A stretch of DNA of 64,000 nt from Bacteroides acidifaciens (GTDB lineage Bacteria; Bacteroidota; Bacteroidia; Bacteroidales; Bacteroidaceae). Both the position numbers and the translations under genes were made by a program. Where the stretch lies: positions 1-64,000 of the forward strand of contig NZ_CAEUHO010000005.1 of the NCBI RefSeq assembly GCF_903181435.1, read 5' to 3'. Shown in pieces: positions 1-7,612 of the stretch (its first letter is position 1; each line of letters opens with the position of its first letter). The notes under the pieces are model-generated. The model did not search any database. It saw only the letters and a program-made list of their open reading frames with translations, and was not told the origin of the DNA.

Positions 1-1
1 T

Positions 2-1396
2 GAACTTGACATCACCTATACTGCCGGTGAGCGTCCTTCTGTTATCACGCAGGATGGAAAGAAAGCTGTGTTGACGTATAATGCCAATCACGACCGTATA
101 CGTATGCAGTATTCTGTGAATGATTCGACACTGTTGTCACGCTATTATTTGGGTGGTAATTATGAAGTTGATGAAACTGTTGGTAGAACGAAAGAAAAGT
201 TGTACCTTGGTGGCGGATATTATGATGCTCCTGCGGTATTGGTGAAAGAAGGTAGTAATGTTTCCATTTACTTCATTCACCGTGACTATTTGGGCAGTAT
301 TTTGCAAATAGTGGATGCGCAGGGCAACATAGTGGAAGAAAACAGTTTTGATGCTTGGGGATGCAGACGCAATCCTGCGAATCAGGCGGTCTTTGTGACA
401 GGCGCTGAGCCCGAGTTACTGTTAGGTCGCGGATACACAGGACACGAGCATCTGTCGTTCTTTGGATTGATTAATATGAATGCCCGGCTGTATGATCCGG
501 TGTTAGGTCGCTTCTTGAGTCCTGACCCGTATGTACAAATGCCAGACTTTACGCAGGCGTACAACCGATATGGTTATTGCATGAATAGTCCGCTGTGTTA
601 TGTGGACCAAAGCGGAGAGTTTTTCTTAGGTTATACATTTGGCTTCTTCAAAGGGTTATTCACTGGTAAGAATCCGTTTAAAACAGGTTGGCAAGGCGGA
701 GTGAATGAAGTGAAAATATGGGGTGGTTTGTTTACCACCGACAGCCGGAAAAATTTAGGGGGGCAAGTCTGGGAGATGATTTCTCGTTTCACTTGGCAGG
801 GTGTGCAAACCTTTTTGGGTTTTAGCTATGCTACTATTTCCAATTGGGCAGGTCAAGTGGATGAAGTCGATTACTGGGGTGGTGCTACGGTATCACGTGG
901 AGCCAATTGGGGTTCTGGTGCTGTAACATTGAGCAGTTATATTACTGGCAATAGAAATCTCAAGGCAGACCCAAACAACTATCTTTTCCAACATGAGTAT
1001 GGACATTATTTGCAAAGTCAGGAAATGGGACTGGGATATATTCCTACTGTAGGAATACCGAGTATAAAGAGTGCTGCCGGAAATGGCGACCATAGTTTAA
1101 AGAAGTTTGAGCAGGATGCAAATAGGAGGGCGTTCAACTATTTTAATGATCCTAAGAATAAGATAGAAGGGTTTTATACGTCGGAAGAGGACTATAAAAA
1201 ATATAAAAAACTTTATCAATTTGGGAATTTGACTAAAGGTTGGAACTTTTATAAGAATCCGTTGGATGTGAATGGTAGTGGGGTTGGAAGTAAGGGAACT
1301 TATTATGATTATAATAAATCCGGTGCTATAAAATCTTCCAATATGACATTGCGTATGTTTTGGTTAAAATTGCGTATGTTTTGGTTAAAATATTAA
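2..1396 (+). CDS. Rhs family A tip with HEYGH zincin-like C-terminal domain (5' end outside window)
   Basis: The reading frame is already open at base 2, so the gene starts before the window. Residues to about 200 are the Rhs core (FIHRDYLGS, GRGYTGHEH, NMNARLYDPVLGRFLSPD, ending YCMNSPLCYVD). Bases 1-607 are identical or nearly so to 10631-11237, after which the sequences diverge completely, as at a core/toxin junction. The unique C-terminal part (about 265 residues) carries HEYGHYLQ (motif at 992-1006), an HExxH zinc-peptidase signature, so I infer a metallopeptidase effector. The last codons contain an in-frame 21-bp tandem duplication (1349-1390). A lipoprotein gene follows 26 bp downstream and is the likely immunity gene. 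Whether this copy is expressed depends on sequence upstream of the window. Confidence 0.85.
   Translation, partial: ELDITYTAGERPSVITQDGKKAVLTYNANHDRIRMQYSVNDSTLLSRYYLGGNYEVDETVGRTKEKLYLGGGYYDAPAVLVKEGSNVSIYFIHRDYLGSILQIVDAQGNIVEENSFDAWGCRRNPANQAVFVTGAEPELLLGRGYTGHEHLSFFGLINMNARLYDPVLGRFLSPDPYVQMPDFTQAYNRYGYCMNSPLCYVDQSGEFFLGYTFGFFKGLFTGKNPFKTGWQGGVNEVKIWGGLFTTDSRKNLGGQVWEMISRFTWQGVQTFLGFSYATISNWAGQVDEVDYWGGATVSRGANWGSGAVTLSSYITGNRNLKADPNNYLFQHEYGHYLQSQEMGLGYIPTVGIPSIKSAAGNGDHSLKKFEQDANRRAFNYFNDPKNKIEGFYTSEEDYKKYKKLYQFGNLTKGWNFYKNPLDVNGSGVGSKGTYYDYNKSGAIKSSNMTLRMFWLKLRMFWLKY
1349..1390 (+). repeat. 21-bp perfect tandem duplication at toxin C-terminus
   Basis: Two adjacent copies of a 21-bp unit beginning ttgcgtatg encode LRMFWLK twice just before the stop codon. 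The duplication is in frame, so it lengthens the protein by seven residues without disrupting it. Confidence 0.9.
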
Positions 1397-1422
1397 ATAA
1401 TATCAATGATAAGAGAAAAGTA

Positions 1423-1884
1423 ATGAAACATTTAAAAGTTATCATGTTGATGTATGTAGTCTCCACGGTGTTATGTGCTTGTCGTAACTATAAAGGAGGA
1501 CCTCCATATATGACACTCGTCAATAATTCGGATATAGATATCTCCATTCAGATATCTTATCCCGAAAACATACAAGAAGATTCTATGATTTTATGTCATT
1601 ACGGTTTGTTTTACGATCTTAAGGCTGATTCTTTGTTTAAGTTCTTTTACTGGGGATGGGAGGATTGTTACCGGAATCCTGCTGGTTGGTATGATTATTT
1701 TGAGACTTATAAATATATCCAGTATCTGATTATGGATTGTGATACATTTTGGAAATATCATTCCGAACCTTGCGACACCATCCGCAAATACGTTCCTATC
1801 CTTCATGTGTATCGACTTACCTTGGAAGACTTGGAGCGAATGAATTGGACGGTGGTTTATCCACCAGAAGAAGAGGATCAATAG
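1423..1884 (+). CDS. Small SPII lipoprotein, probable immunity protein of the HEYGH effector
   Basis: Start chosen at ATG 1423 because it opens a signal peptide (MKHLKVIMLMYVVSTV) ending in a lipobox-like VLCAC; the frame is open further upstream but inside the preceding gene. The mature part begins with a short beta-type segment (TLVNNSDIDISIQISY) resembling the start of the lipoproteins at 4529 and 15342, then is rich in aromatics (FYWGWEDCY). No enzymatic motif is visible. Position directly after an Rhs tip suggests an immunity role in the periplasm, which would fit a protease acting outside the cytoplasm. Function is inferred from context only. Confidence 0.65.
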   Translation: MKHLKVIMLMYVVSTVLCACRNYKGGPPYMTLVNNSDIDISIQISYPENIQEDSMILCHYGLFYDLKADSLFKFFYWGWEDCYRNPAGWYDYFETYKYIQYLIMDCDTFWKYHSEPCDTIRKYVPILHVYRLTLEDLERMNWTVVYPPEEEDQ

Positions 1885-1915
1885 GATATATGCTCAGAAT
1901 TCTCTTATAGTTTTT

Positions 1916-1956
1916 TCCCTGATATGAATTGACATTCAAATAATTTATATCAGGGA
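1916..1956. terminator. Boundary hairpin, copy 1
   Basis: tccctgatat ... atatcaggga forms an inverted repeat followed by ctttta. It belongs to a recurrent hairpin family (also 9415, 20693, 22475, 24144) lying between an immunity gene and the next Rhs cassette. It is compatible with a rho-independent terminator. Confidence 0.6.
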
Positions 1957-2131
1957 CTTTTACGATATATCAATCGGCTTGCTACAAAGTAGTGCCAACT
2001 ATAAAGGGCTTACCGCCTGTTATGCTTCTGCACAATATATATGTTTCATTCTCACTTATTGAATGCTCAATTATTAATCAGACAAATAGGAATTTATTCA
2101 AGCCCATATATTTACCAAATACTATAAAAGT
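1957..2131 (+). pseudogene. Remnant of Rhs scaffold and of a toxin tail
   Basis: Bases 1957-2025 are a diverged match to 9465-9530 (upstream Rhs sequence). Bases 2041-2131 match 12051-12141, the last 28 or so codons of the papain-like Rhs tip at 9747-12137, ending at the same place before the lipoprotein gene. The core and the rest of the effector domain are missing, so the following immunity gene is an orphan. Confidence 0.75.
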
Positions 2132-2611
2132 ATGAAAAGATTATTTATATTAGGATGTTTTGCAATGTTTATGTTAGGATGTTCCTGCATACATAAATAC
2201 GTTGTAAATAGAGATAGCATGAATGGAGAAGTGTATGAACTGCAAGTCCATAATCTTCAGGAAATCCCGGAAGATATATTGGATAATATAGACAAAATGG
2301 GGGTGGATGAATCTGCGATACTCAACGAATATGAAGGGAAATATCTTAATTTTATCTTTAAAATCAACCCAGAAGAATTTGATCTTGTGGGGAAGAAAGT
2401 TGCCTTTTTAAAAGTAGGTAATAAGGCTGATTATTTTGATAGTACACGTTCTCCCGATCGTAAAGGCACAACTGTGGGGGGGAGTGGACTGTATATCTTT
2501 GATACCACACAAAAAACGAAGAGCGGTGGTTATGATGCTGCAGTCTCATGCTGGAGTAAGATGCTATTGCCCATAGATTTAGTCGTGGAAATATTGAGTA
2601 AACGGGAATAA
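2132..2611 (+). CDS. Orphan immunity-like lipoprotein (copy 1)
   Basis: 159 residues with signal peptide and lipobox (MKRLFILGCFAMFMLGCSC). It is nearly identical to the product of 12142-12621; differences include V/M at position 37, AD/VG, D/E and TK/AE. At 12142 the gene directly follows a complete papain-like Rhs tip, whereas here only the final codons of that tip remain upstream, so this copy is an orphan immunity gene by inference. The sequence after the lipobox Cys (SCIHKYVV) lacks an acidic lipoprotein export signal, which suggests a periplasm-facing anchor. No known family recognised. Confidence 0.75.
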   Translation: MKRLFILGCFAMFMLGCSCIHKYVVNRDSMNGEVYELQVHNLQEIPEDILDNIDKMGVDESAILNEYEGKYLNFIFKINPEEFDLVGKKVAFLKVGNKADYFDSTRSPDRKGTTVGGSGLYIFDTTQKTKSGGYDAAVSCWSKMLLPIDLVVEILSKRE

Positions 2612-2634
2612 AATCTTTTGTTTAGGATAAGATG

Positions 2635-2667
2635 GCAGGAAGAGAACAGGGCTTGTTTTCTTCCTGC
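2635..2667 (+). terminator. Rho-independent terminator before an Rhs tip
   Basis: gcaggaagagaac ... gttttcttcctgc followed by tttttg. It lies between the immunity lipoprotein and the next Rhs tip and is duplicated at 12645-12677. It should stop read-through into the tip. Confidence 0.8.
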
Positions 2668-2767
2668 TTTTTGTTTTATAAGGAACTTTCAAAGAATAAG
2701 GATTGTGCAGGATGCTCTTAATGACACGGAAAAGTTCACCATGTATGAGTGATGGCTACAACGTGTC

Positions 2768-4381
2768 GTGAAGCAAATTACACCTGACTTGACAACGATT
2801 TATACCAATCCGAACTATCCTTATGCCGTGACGGGTTTGGCTCCTGTTGAAGACAATCCGGTGAAGTCTGAACTTGACATCACCTATACTGCCGGTGAGC
2901 GTCCTTCCATTATCACGCAGGATGGAAAGAAAGCTGTGTTGACGTATAATGCCAATCACGACCGTATACGTATGCAGTATTCTGTGAATGATTCGACACT
3001 GCTGGCACGCTATTATTGGGGTGGTAATTATGAATTGGATATTGACAGTACGGGTACGCAGGAAAGATTATACTTAGGTGGTGATTATTACGATGCCCCT
3101 GCTGTACTGGTAAAGCAAAGCGGTCGTACCTCTGTTTATTTCATTCACCGTGATTACTTGGGTAGTATTCTGCAAATATCGGATATGCAAGGAAATGTGG
3201 TGGAGGAAAACAGCTTTGATGCCTGGGGCTGTAGGCGTAATCCTTTGACTCATGAGGCATATACAAATGAGAGTGCTCTGGGTTTGATGTTGGGCAGAGG
3301 TTTTACCGGGCATGAACATTTGCCTCTGTTCGGGCTGATAAATATGAATGCCCGTTTGTATGATCCCGTATTGGGGCGTTTCCTCAGTCCTGCCCCGTAT
3401 GTGCAGATACTTGATTATACGCAGGCTTTCAATCGTTATAGCTATTGTATGAACAGTCCGCTGTGTTATGTGGATGAGAATGGGGAGTTCTTTTTTAGTC
3501 TTATTCTTGGGCCGGTAGGAGCGGTAATAGATGGTGCATGTTGGGGAGCTGTTATTGGAGCAGCGGCTTCTGCTGCTACTTATTCTTTGGCTACTTTGGT
3601 AAGTGGGCAACCTTGGAATAGTGGAAATTTTTGGAAGTCTGTAGGTGTCGGTGCAGCAGGTGGTGCTTTGGGAGGTGCTTTTGGTGCTATGGGAAGTATG
3701 TCTTTTATGGGTACGTTTGGTAATACTGTAGGCTATAACATGATTAGTGGAATAGCTAATACGGCAGTGACAAATACTCTGTTCGGATACGATACTAGTT
3801 GGAGTGATTTATTTGCCATCGTAGGTGGTTCTGCTATTGGATCTGCAATACCTTCTTTTAAAGGGATGAATAGTGGTAAACTAATAAATGGTTTGACTGA
3901 GATTGGTTATAATACATTGAAAGGAACTGCAACTGGACTTGTCTCTGGTACGGTAAATGCTGTTATGCAACAAGATGTTGACAGGATATGGCAGGGTGCT
4001 TTAGGAGGTGCTGTTAGTGGAGCTGGTAGAAGTATTGCTATGAATGTGGTGTTTGGTGCTCCTTATAAAGTTAATAAATCTTATGGTGTAGAAGGATTGT
4101 ATAGAGGTGGAGGAATAGCTGACTTGCTAGGAATGGGATTAGGGCTTACAATAGGAAGAAATATGTATGTGAGGTCTGATGTAGATGACATAATGCAAAG
4201 AAGTACTAGATATCATGAGAACAAACATATTCTGCAGCAAAATGAGAGTGGATGGGCTAAGTTTTATGGAAAGATTACGTATGAATATCTTAAATATGGG
4301 CATGGTAAATCTCCTCTAGAGAATGGCGCTAGAAATTATGAGAATGATATGGATAGAAAGGACCAGCATTTTATAAGATAA
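2768..4381 (+). CDS. Orphan Rhs family A tip with HENKH zincin-like domain
   Basis: 537 codons from ATG 2768, but there is no signal peptide or Rhs N-terminus and the first residues (GTG/ATG KQITPDLTT) are internal to the longer Rhs at 9747. Relative to that gene, 594 bp (198 codons) are missing between two copies of ggtttatacc, giving KQITPDLTTIYT joined to NPNYPYAVTG. Core: FIHRDYLGS, NMNARLYDPVLGRFLSP, YCMNSPLCYVD. Effector part: glycine/alanine-rich, possibly membrane-interacting stretch, then YHENKHILQQ (4214-4228), an HExxH motif, and a downstream ENGARNYE that could supply the third zinc ligand. I infer a metallopeptidase effector. A terminator lies upstream and no promoter is visible, so it is probably a silent cassette. 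Confidence 0.8.
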   Translation: MKQITPDLTTIYTNPNYPYAVTGLAPVEDNPVKSELDITYTAGERPSIITQDGKKAVLTYNANHDRIRMQYSVNDSTLLARYYWGGNYELDIDSTGTQERLYLGGDYYDAPAVLVKQSGRTSVYFIHRDYLGSILQISDMQGNVVEENSFDAWGCRRNPLTHEAYTNESALGLMLGRGFTGHEHLPLFGLINMNARLYDPVLGRFLSPAPYVQILDYTQAFNRYSYCMNSPLCYVDENGEFFFSLILGPVGAVIDGACWGAVIGAAASAATYSLATLVSGQPWNSGNFWKSVGVGAAGGALGGAFGAMGSMSFMGTFGNTVGYNMISGIANTAVTNTLFGYDTSWSDLFAIVGGSAIGSAIPSFKGMNSGKLINGLTEIGYNTLKGTATGLVSGTVNAVMQQDVDRIWQGALGGAVSGAGRSIAMNVVFGAPYKVNKSYGVEGLYRGGGIADLLGMGLGLTIGRNMYVRSDVDDIMQRSTRYHENKHILQQNESGWAKFYGKITYEYLKYGHGKSPLENGARNYENDMDRKDQHFIR

Positions 4382-4468
4382 TTATATTAAAAAATAGATG
4401 GTAGTACAATTATGCCTTGTCATTATGCAAATTTGCTACCATCTATTTGTTCTTTTAATGCTGAGAAC

Positions 4469-4499
4469 TTTGGTAGAGGAAATATATTCATTATTTTTG
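4469..4499 (+). promoter_or_regulatory. Bacteroides-type promoter of the immunity gene at 4529
   Basis: TTTG at 4469-4472 and TATTTTTG at 4492-4499 with 19 bp between them match the Bacteroides -33/-7 consensus (TTTG / TAnnTTTG). The ATG follows 29 bp downstream. The immunity gene can therefore be transcribed independently of the Rhs tip. Confidence 0.7.
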
Positions 4500-4528
4500 T
4501 TTCCTCTAATATATAAGAAATATGTTAT

Positions 4529-4903
4529 ATGAAAAATATTTTTTATGTTGTATTTACGGTTATTCTTATGACGAGTTGTCATAAAGGAATTTTTATTTCC
4601 GTTTTGAATAAGACTAATAGTGTAACAACAGTTCGATGCTATTATGGTAAGATGTTGTTTGCGGACACTATATATTTGGAACCTAATGATTCTTTTTTAT
4701 TAAGACAGTATATGACTCCTTTTATTAGTTGGAAAAAAATACCGGATCGGTTTATAAGCTATATGGATAGTGTGACAATCCAGACTAATGAAAGTATGGT
4801 TGTTTATCGTACAAAAGAGGATATTTATAACTTGTTAATCAATGGTAAAGATACTACAAGCTGCATTAAGTTTAGGATAATCTTTCCGCTATTGTCTGAA
4901 TAG
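4529..4903 (+). CDS. Immunity-like lipoprotein for the HENKH effector
   Basis: 124 residues; signal peptide MKNIFYVVFTVILMTSC with lipobox, then HKGIFISVLNKTNS. The mature start aligns with the truncated lipoprotein at 15342 (CHKxxxISxxNKTN ... YxxxNDS), so these are paralogous immunity proteins, and loosely with the one at 1423. It has its own promoter and is followed 24 bp later by a second exported protein. Role inferred from position after a toxin tip. Confidence 0.65.
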   Translation: MKNIFYVVFTVILMTSCHKGIFISVLNKTNSVTTVRCYYGKMLFADTIYLEPNDSFLLRQYMTPFISWKKIPDRFISYMDSVTIQTNESMVVYRTKEDIYNLLINGKDTTSCIKFRIIFPLLSE

Positions 4904-4927
4904 TCTTTGTAATGGAGGTATAATAAA

Positions 4928-5563
4928 ATGAAAAAGAAATGGTATTTAATGTTGTCGGTGTTGTTAATGGGGGTATGTAACCTTTTTGCTCAGGGAAAAT
5001 ACACATTTACTTTCTCCGATTATATGGATAATAAATGGTCGTATTTAGACTCATTGAAAATTGAAACTAGGTCGCTGGGAAATAAATTCTGGGGTGGCGG
5101 GGCTGATTTCAAATTGCTGACAGGAGATGGTCAGATTGATAAATTGTTGAAGAAACAAGCACGTTTTGTTATTTGTAATGATACTCTTTTGGTGAATTGC
5201 CGCCCTTTGAAGTATGGAAAATATAGATTGGGAAACGGCTATGCTTTCGGATTTCGTTTGGGAGAAGAAAAAATATGTTTTGTTTCTATGACGGTTGGTA
5301 AAAGTGAAGTAGTGCAAGGAGGGCTTTTTGGTCTTGTAGGGGGAGCTGTTGTTGCTGCGGATATGCTAGAAAGTCAGTCATGTTATATTATATCATCTAA
5401 CAGCAATAAAGTAGAGCGTATTACTTCTGAGTATATGGAAGAATTTTTAAAAGAATCGCCTGAATTGCTTGAACATTATCGTTCTGTAGACAAGAAAAGG
5501 AAAGGGGCAGCGGATGTAGTCATTGAGTATTTATCCAAACTTGGCTTGTTGTATAAGCATTGA
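4928..5563 (+). CDS. Exported protein of unknown function, possible second immunity protein
   Basis: 211 residues with a cleavable signal peptide (MKKKWYLMLSVLLMGVCNLFAQ) and no lipobox, hence periplasmic. A glycine-rich hydrophobic patch (GGLFGLVGGAVVAAD, about residues 133-148) is the only striking segment. Spacing of 24 bp from the upstream lipoprotein suggests one transcript. I do not recognise the family with certainty; location in the toxin/immunity array suggests accessory immunity. Confidence 0.6.
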   Translation: MKKKWYLMLSVLLMGVCNLFAQGKYTFTFSDYMDNKWSYLDSLKIETRSLGNKFWGGGADFKLLTGDGQIDKLLKKQARFVICNDTLLVNCRPLKYGKYRLGNGYAFGFRLGEEKICFVSMTVGKSEVVQGGLFGLVGGAVVAADMLESQSCYIISSNSNKVERITSEYMEEFLKESPELLEHYRSVDKKRKGAADVVIEYLSKLGLLYKH

Positions 5564-5705
5564 AGATAAATTATTATCTTGCATTTATACAAATAGCTAT
5601 TCTTGAAATTGTACTTTGTATATTGTTTTAGTTTGATTGTGATTGTCTGTCGATTACAAAGATATAAGAGCCTGTTTAAATTTTCTTCAGGCACTGTCCA
5701 CAATT

Positions 5706-7019
5706 TTGTGTAAATAGAAAACTTCAGGATTCGGGTTTTATACTTGAATCCTGTTTTCAAATATAGTAATAAATTGGTTAAATATCAATGCCCAATTCCA
5801 AATAGGTTGGTACCATTTCTTTTCAATTTCGTTAATGGCCAAATAGACAGATTTTTTCAGTGCATCATCATTTGGAAATGATAGCTTATTTTTGGTGTAC
5901 TTTCTAATTTTCCCATTTAGATTTTCAATAAGATTAGTGGTATAGATAATCTTTCTAATCTCGACGGGGAAATCAAAGAACACGGTCAGTTCTTCCCAAT
6001 TATTTCTCCATGAGCGTATCGCATATGGATATTTAGCACCCCATTTTTGCTCAAAGTTATCCAACTCCATCTCAGCTGCTTCTTTAGTAGGTGCATTATA
6101 GATGTTCTTTAAATCGGCAGTGAATTCCTTTTTTTCTTTCCAGACGACATAGCGACAGGAGTTTCTAATTTGGTGTACCACACATATTTGAGTAGTAGAG
6201 GCAGGAAATACACTCTTGATGGTTTCCGTAAATCCATTCAGGTTATCAGTAACTGTAATCAGAATGTCTTCTACACCACGGGCTTTGAGATCCGTTAAAA
6301 CGCCCATCCAGAAAGCGGCACTCTCATTTTTGCCAATCCACATACCCAATACTTCTTTCAAACCTTCCTTATTCAGACCTACACATAGGTAAACAGTCTT
6401 GTTGATCACTTTGCCGTTTTCTCTGACTTTGAATACGATACCATCCATCCAGACAATCATATATAAACTGTCCAAAGGACGATTCTGCCACTCTGTTGCA
6501 GCCTGGCTAACTTTATTGGTGATAATGGAGATAGCGGAGGTGGAAAGGTTAATGCCGTATATTTCCTGCATTTCCGACTCAATATCAGCGACGCTCATAC
6601 CTTTGGCATAAAGAGAGATGACAAGACGCTCGATTGATAAGCCGCGGGATTGATGCTTGGGAACAACAATAGGCTCAAATTCTCCTTTCCGATCACGAGG
6701 AACCTGAATAACAGATTTACCCATCTCGGTTTGAATCTGCTTCCTATAACTACCATTGCGGGAGTTGCCACTATGATCGCCTTGATTGGAGTGTTTTTCA
6801 TAACCTAAATGGTTATCCATCTCTGCTTCCAGCATTTGTTCATAAACACGAGTATGAAGCTCTTTCATGAAAGCAGTCACATCTTCGCCTGTCTTAAACT
6901 GGGACAGAAACTCTTTACTTAAAAATTCTTTAGGAATGTCCATAAAATCTGATTTTTACAAAGTTAATACATAAATAAAAAAACTATGAGAAAAATCCCG
7001 TAGTTTTCTATTTACACAA
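5706..7019 (-). mobile_element. IS256-family insertion sequence
   Basis: Bounded by perfect 18-bp terminal inverted repeats (ttgtgtaaatagaaaact at 5706-5723 and its complement at 7002-7019). Length about 1.31 kb with one transposase gene. It sits inside the IS5-like element. I see no clear target-site duplication next to the repeats. Confidence 0.85.
5738..6943 (-). CDS. IS256-family (mutator-type) transposase
   Basis: 401 residues, normal length for the family. Visible features: N-terminal MDNHLGYEKH and NSRNGSYRK, characteristic of mutator-type transposases; DDE candidates in VWMDGIVFKV, VTDNLNGF and TTNLIENLNGKIR; CVVHQIRNSCRYV, the conserved zinc-like His/Cys region. The frame is intact from ATG 6943, so the element may be active. 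Confidence 0.93.
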   Translation of the reverse strand: MDIPKEFLSKEFLSQFKTGEDVTAFMKELHTRVYEQMLEAEMDNHLGYEKHSNQGDHSGNSRNGSYRKQIQTEMGKSVIQVPRDRKGEFEPIVVPKHQSRGLSIERLVISLYAKGMSVADIESEMQEIYGINLSTSAISIITNKVSQAATEWQNRPLDSLYMIVWMDGIVFKVRENGKVINKTVYLCVGLNKEGLKEVLGMWIGKNESAAFWMGVLTDLKARGVEDILITVTDNLNGFTETIKSVFPASTTQICVVHQIRNSCRYVVWKEKKEFTADLKNIYNAPTKEAAEMELDNFEQKWGAKYPYAIRSWRNNWEELTVFFDFPVEIRKIIYTTNLIENLNGKIRKYTKNKLSFPNDDALKKSVYLAINEIEKKWYQPIWNWALIFNQFITIFENRIQV

Positions 7020-7032
7020 TTAGATGGATAGT

Positions 7033-7213
7033 CCCTTTCTTCAATAATTTTATCTCTGAAATTTTGCCCCCCCATTTCCTCTGCCGAATCGAATGTTAGT
7101 TCATAGTTTCTGCATAGTCTCCTGTCATTTTCCATCCATGAAAACGTTCTTTCTACAATCCATCTTTTGTGAATAGGTTTGAATCTCTGTTCTTTGTATG
7201 CGCTAATAACCAC
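7033..7213 (-). pseudogene. IS5-like transposase C-terminal fragment
   Basis: Minus-strand translation gives [19 protein letters not shown] and [17 protein letters not shown], the C-terminal DDE-proximal region of IS5-type transposases. Nearly identical to 15540-15707. The next segment (about 7214-7299) retains LADGGYRGE with its Asp intact. The N-terminal half is deleted. Confidence 0.75.
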
Positions 7214-7429
7214 CTAAATTACATAACCGAATTTACTTTTGACGTTCTCAATAAGCTCTCCCCTATATCCTCCGTCTGCCAATATGACTTTTATTCCCGA
7301 TTAAATCTGTCGGATACATCTTTATTATAAGTTTGCTCACTTCAAATAAGGATATTATTGGGCAGATACGGAAACCTTCTTAAAATTTCATTTCAACCAT
7401 TTTTAAACAGGCTCTTAAATTTTTAGAAT

Positions 7430-7612
7430 ATGATTAACTATATAGAATATGGGGATATTTTCGCATTACCTGATGTACACTGTTATGCACATGGTTGTAA
7501 TTGCGCTGGTGCAATGGGAAAAGGTATCGCATTGCAATTTAGACGTAAGTATCCTAATATGTATCTTCAGTATAAAAAGTTATGTAAAGATGGAGCGTTT
7601 AAATTAGGAGAT
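7430..7612 (+). pseudogene. Macro-domain protein, N-terminal part (split by IS4-type element)
   Basis: MINYIEYGDIFALPD ... HGCNCAGAMGKGIALQF is a classic macro domain start (ADP-ribose binding, TARG1/ALC1-like subgroup by the NCxGxMGxGIAxxF pattern). The frame is interrupted at LGD by the insertion sequence 7613-8937 and resumes at 8938-9228; removing the element and one copy of the 9-bp duplication restores about 150 residues. The family binds or hydrolyses ADP-ribose adducts. In this array the gene could be immunity against an ADP-ribosylating effector; the matching toxin is not in the window. Confidence 0.85.
7604..7612. repeat. 9-bp target-site duplication of IS4-type element (pair at 8938-8946)
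   Basis: ttaggagat occurs immediately outside both ends of the element, within the macro-domain gene. The perfect duplication marks simple, fairly recent transposition. Confidence 0.9.

Larger units (their letters stand above)
2037..3494 (+). repeat. 1.46-kb direct repeat, copy 1 (partner 12047-13504)
   Basis: Sequence matches the partner at a constant offset of 10,010 bp with few substitutions. It covers a toxin tail, a lipoprotein gene, a terminator and an Rhs core; both repeats end exactly where the downstream effector domains diverge. Recombination between copies would swap effectors or delete/invert 10 kb. Confidence 0.9.
5665..7417. mobile_element. IS5-like element remnant, interrupted by an IS256-type element
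   Basis: Outer ends match as inverted repeats: taagagcctgtttaaa at 5665-5680 and its complement tttaaacaggctctta at 7402-7417. The body resumes at 7020 after the nested IS256 element and continues to 7417. Compared with the second copy at 15532-16369, about 460 bp are deleted internally near 7299. It retains the C-terminal transposase region only. Confidence 0.75.

Noticed and set aside
3074-3610. Long minus-strand frame opposite the Rhs core
   Set aside because: It mirrors the conserved core on the plus strand, recurs opposite the other core copies, and has no start context or plausible protein composition.
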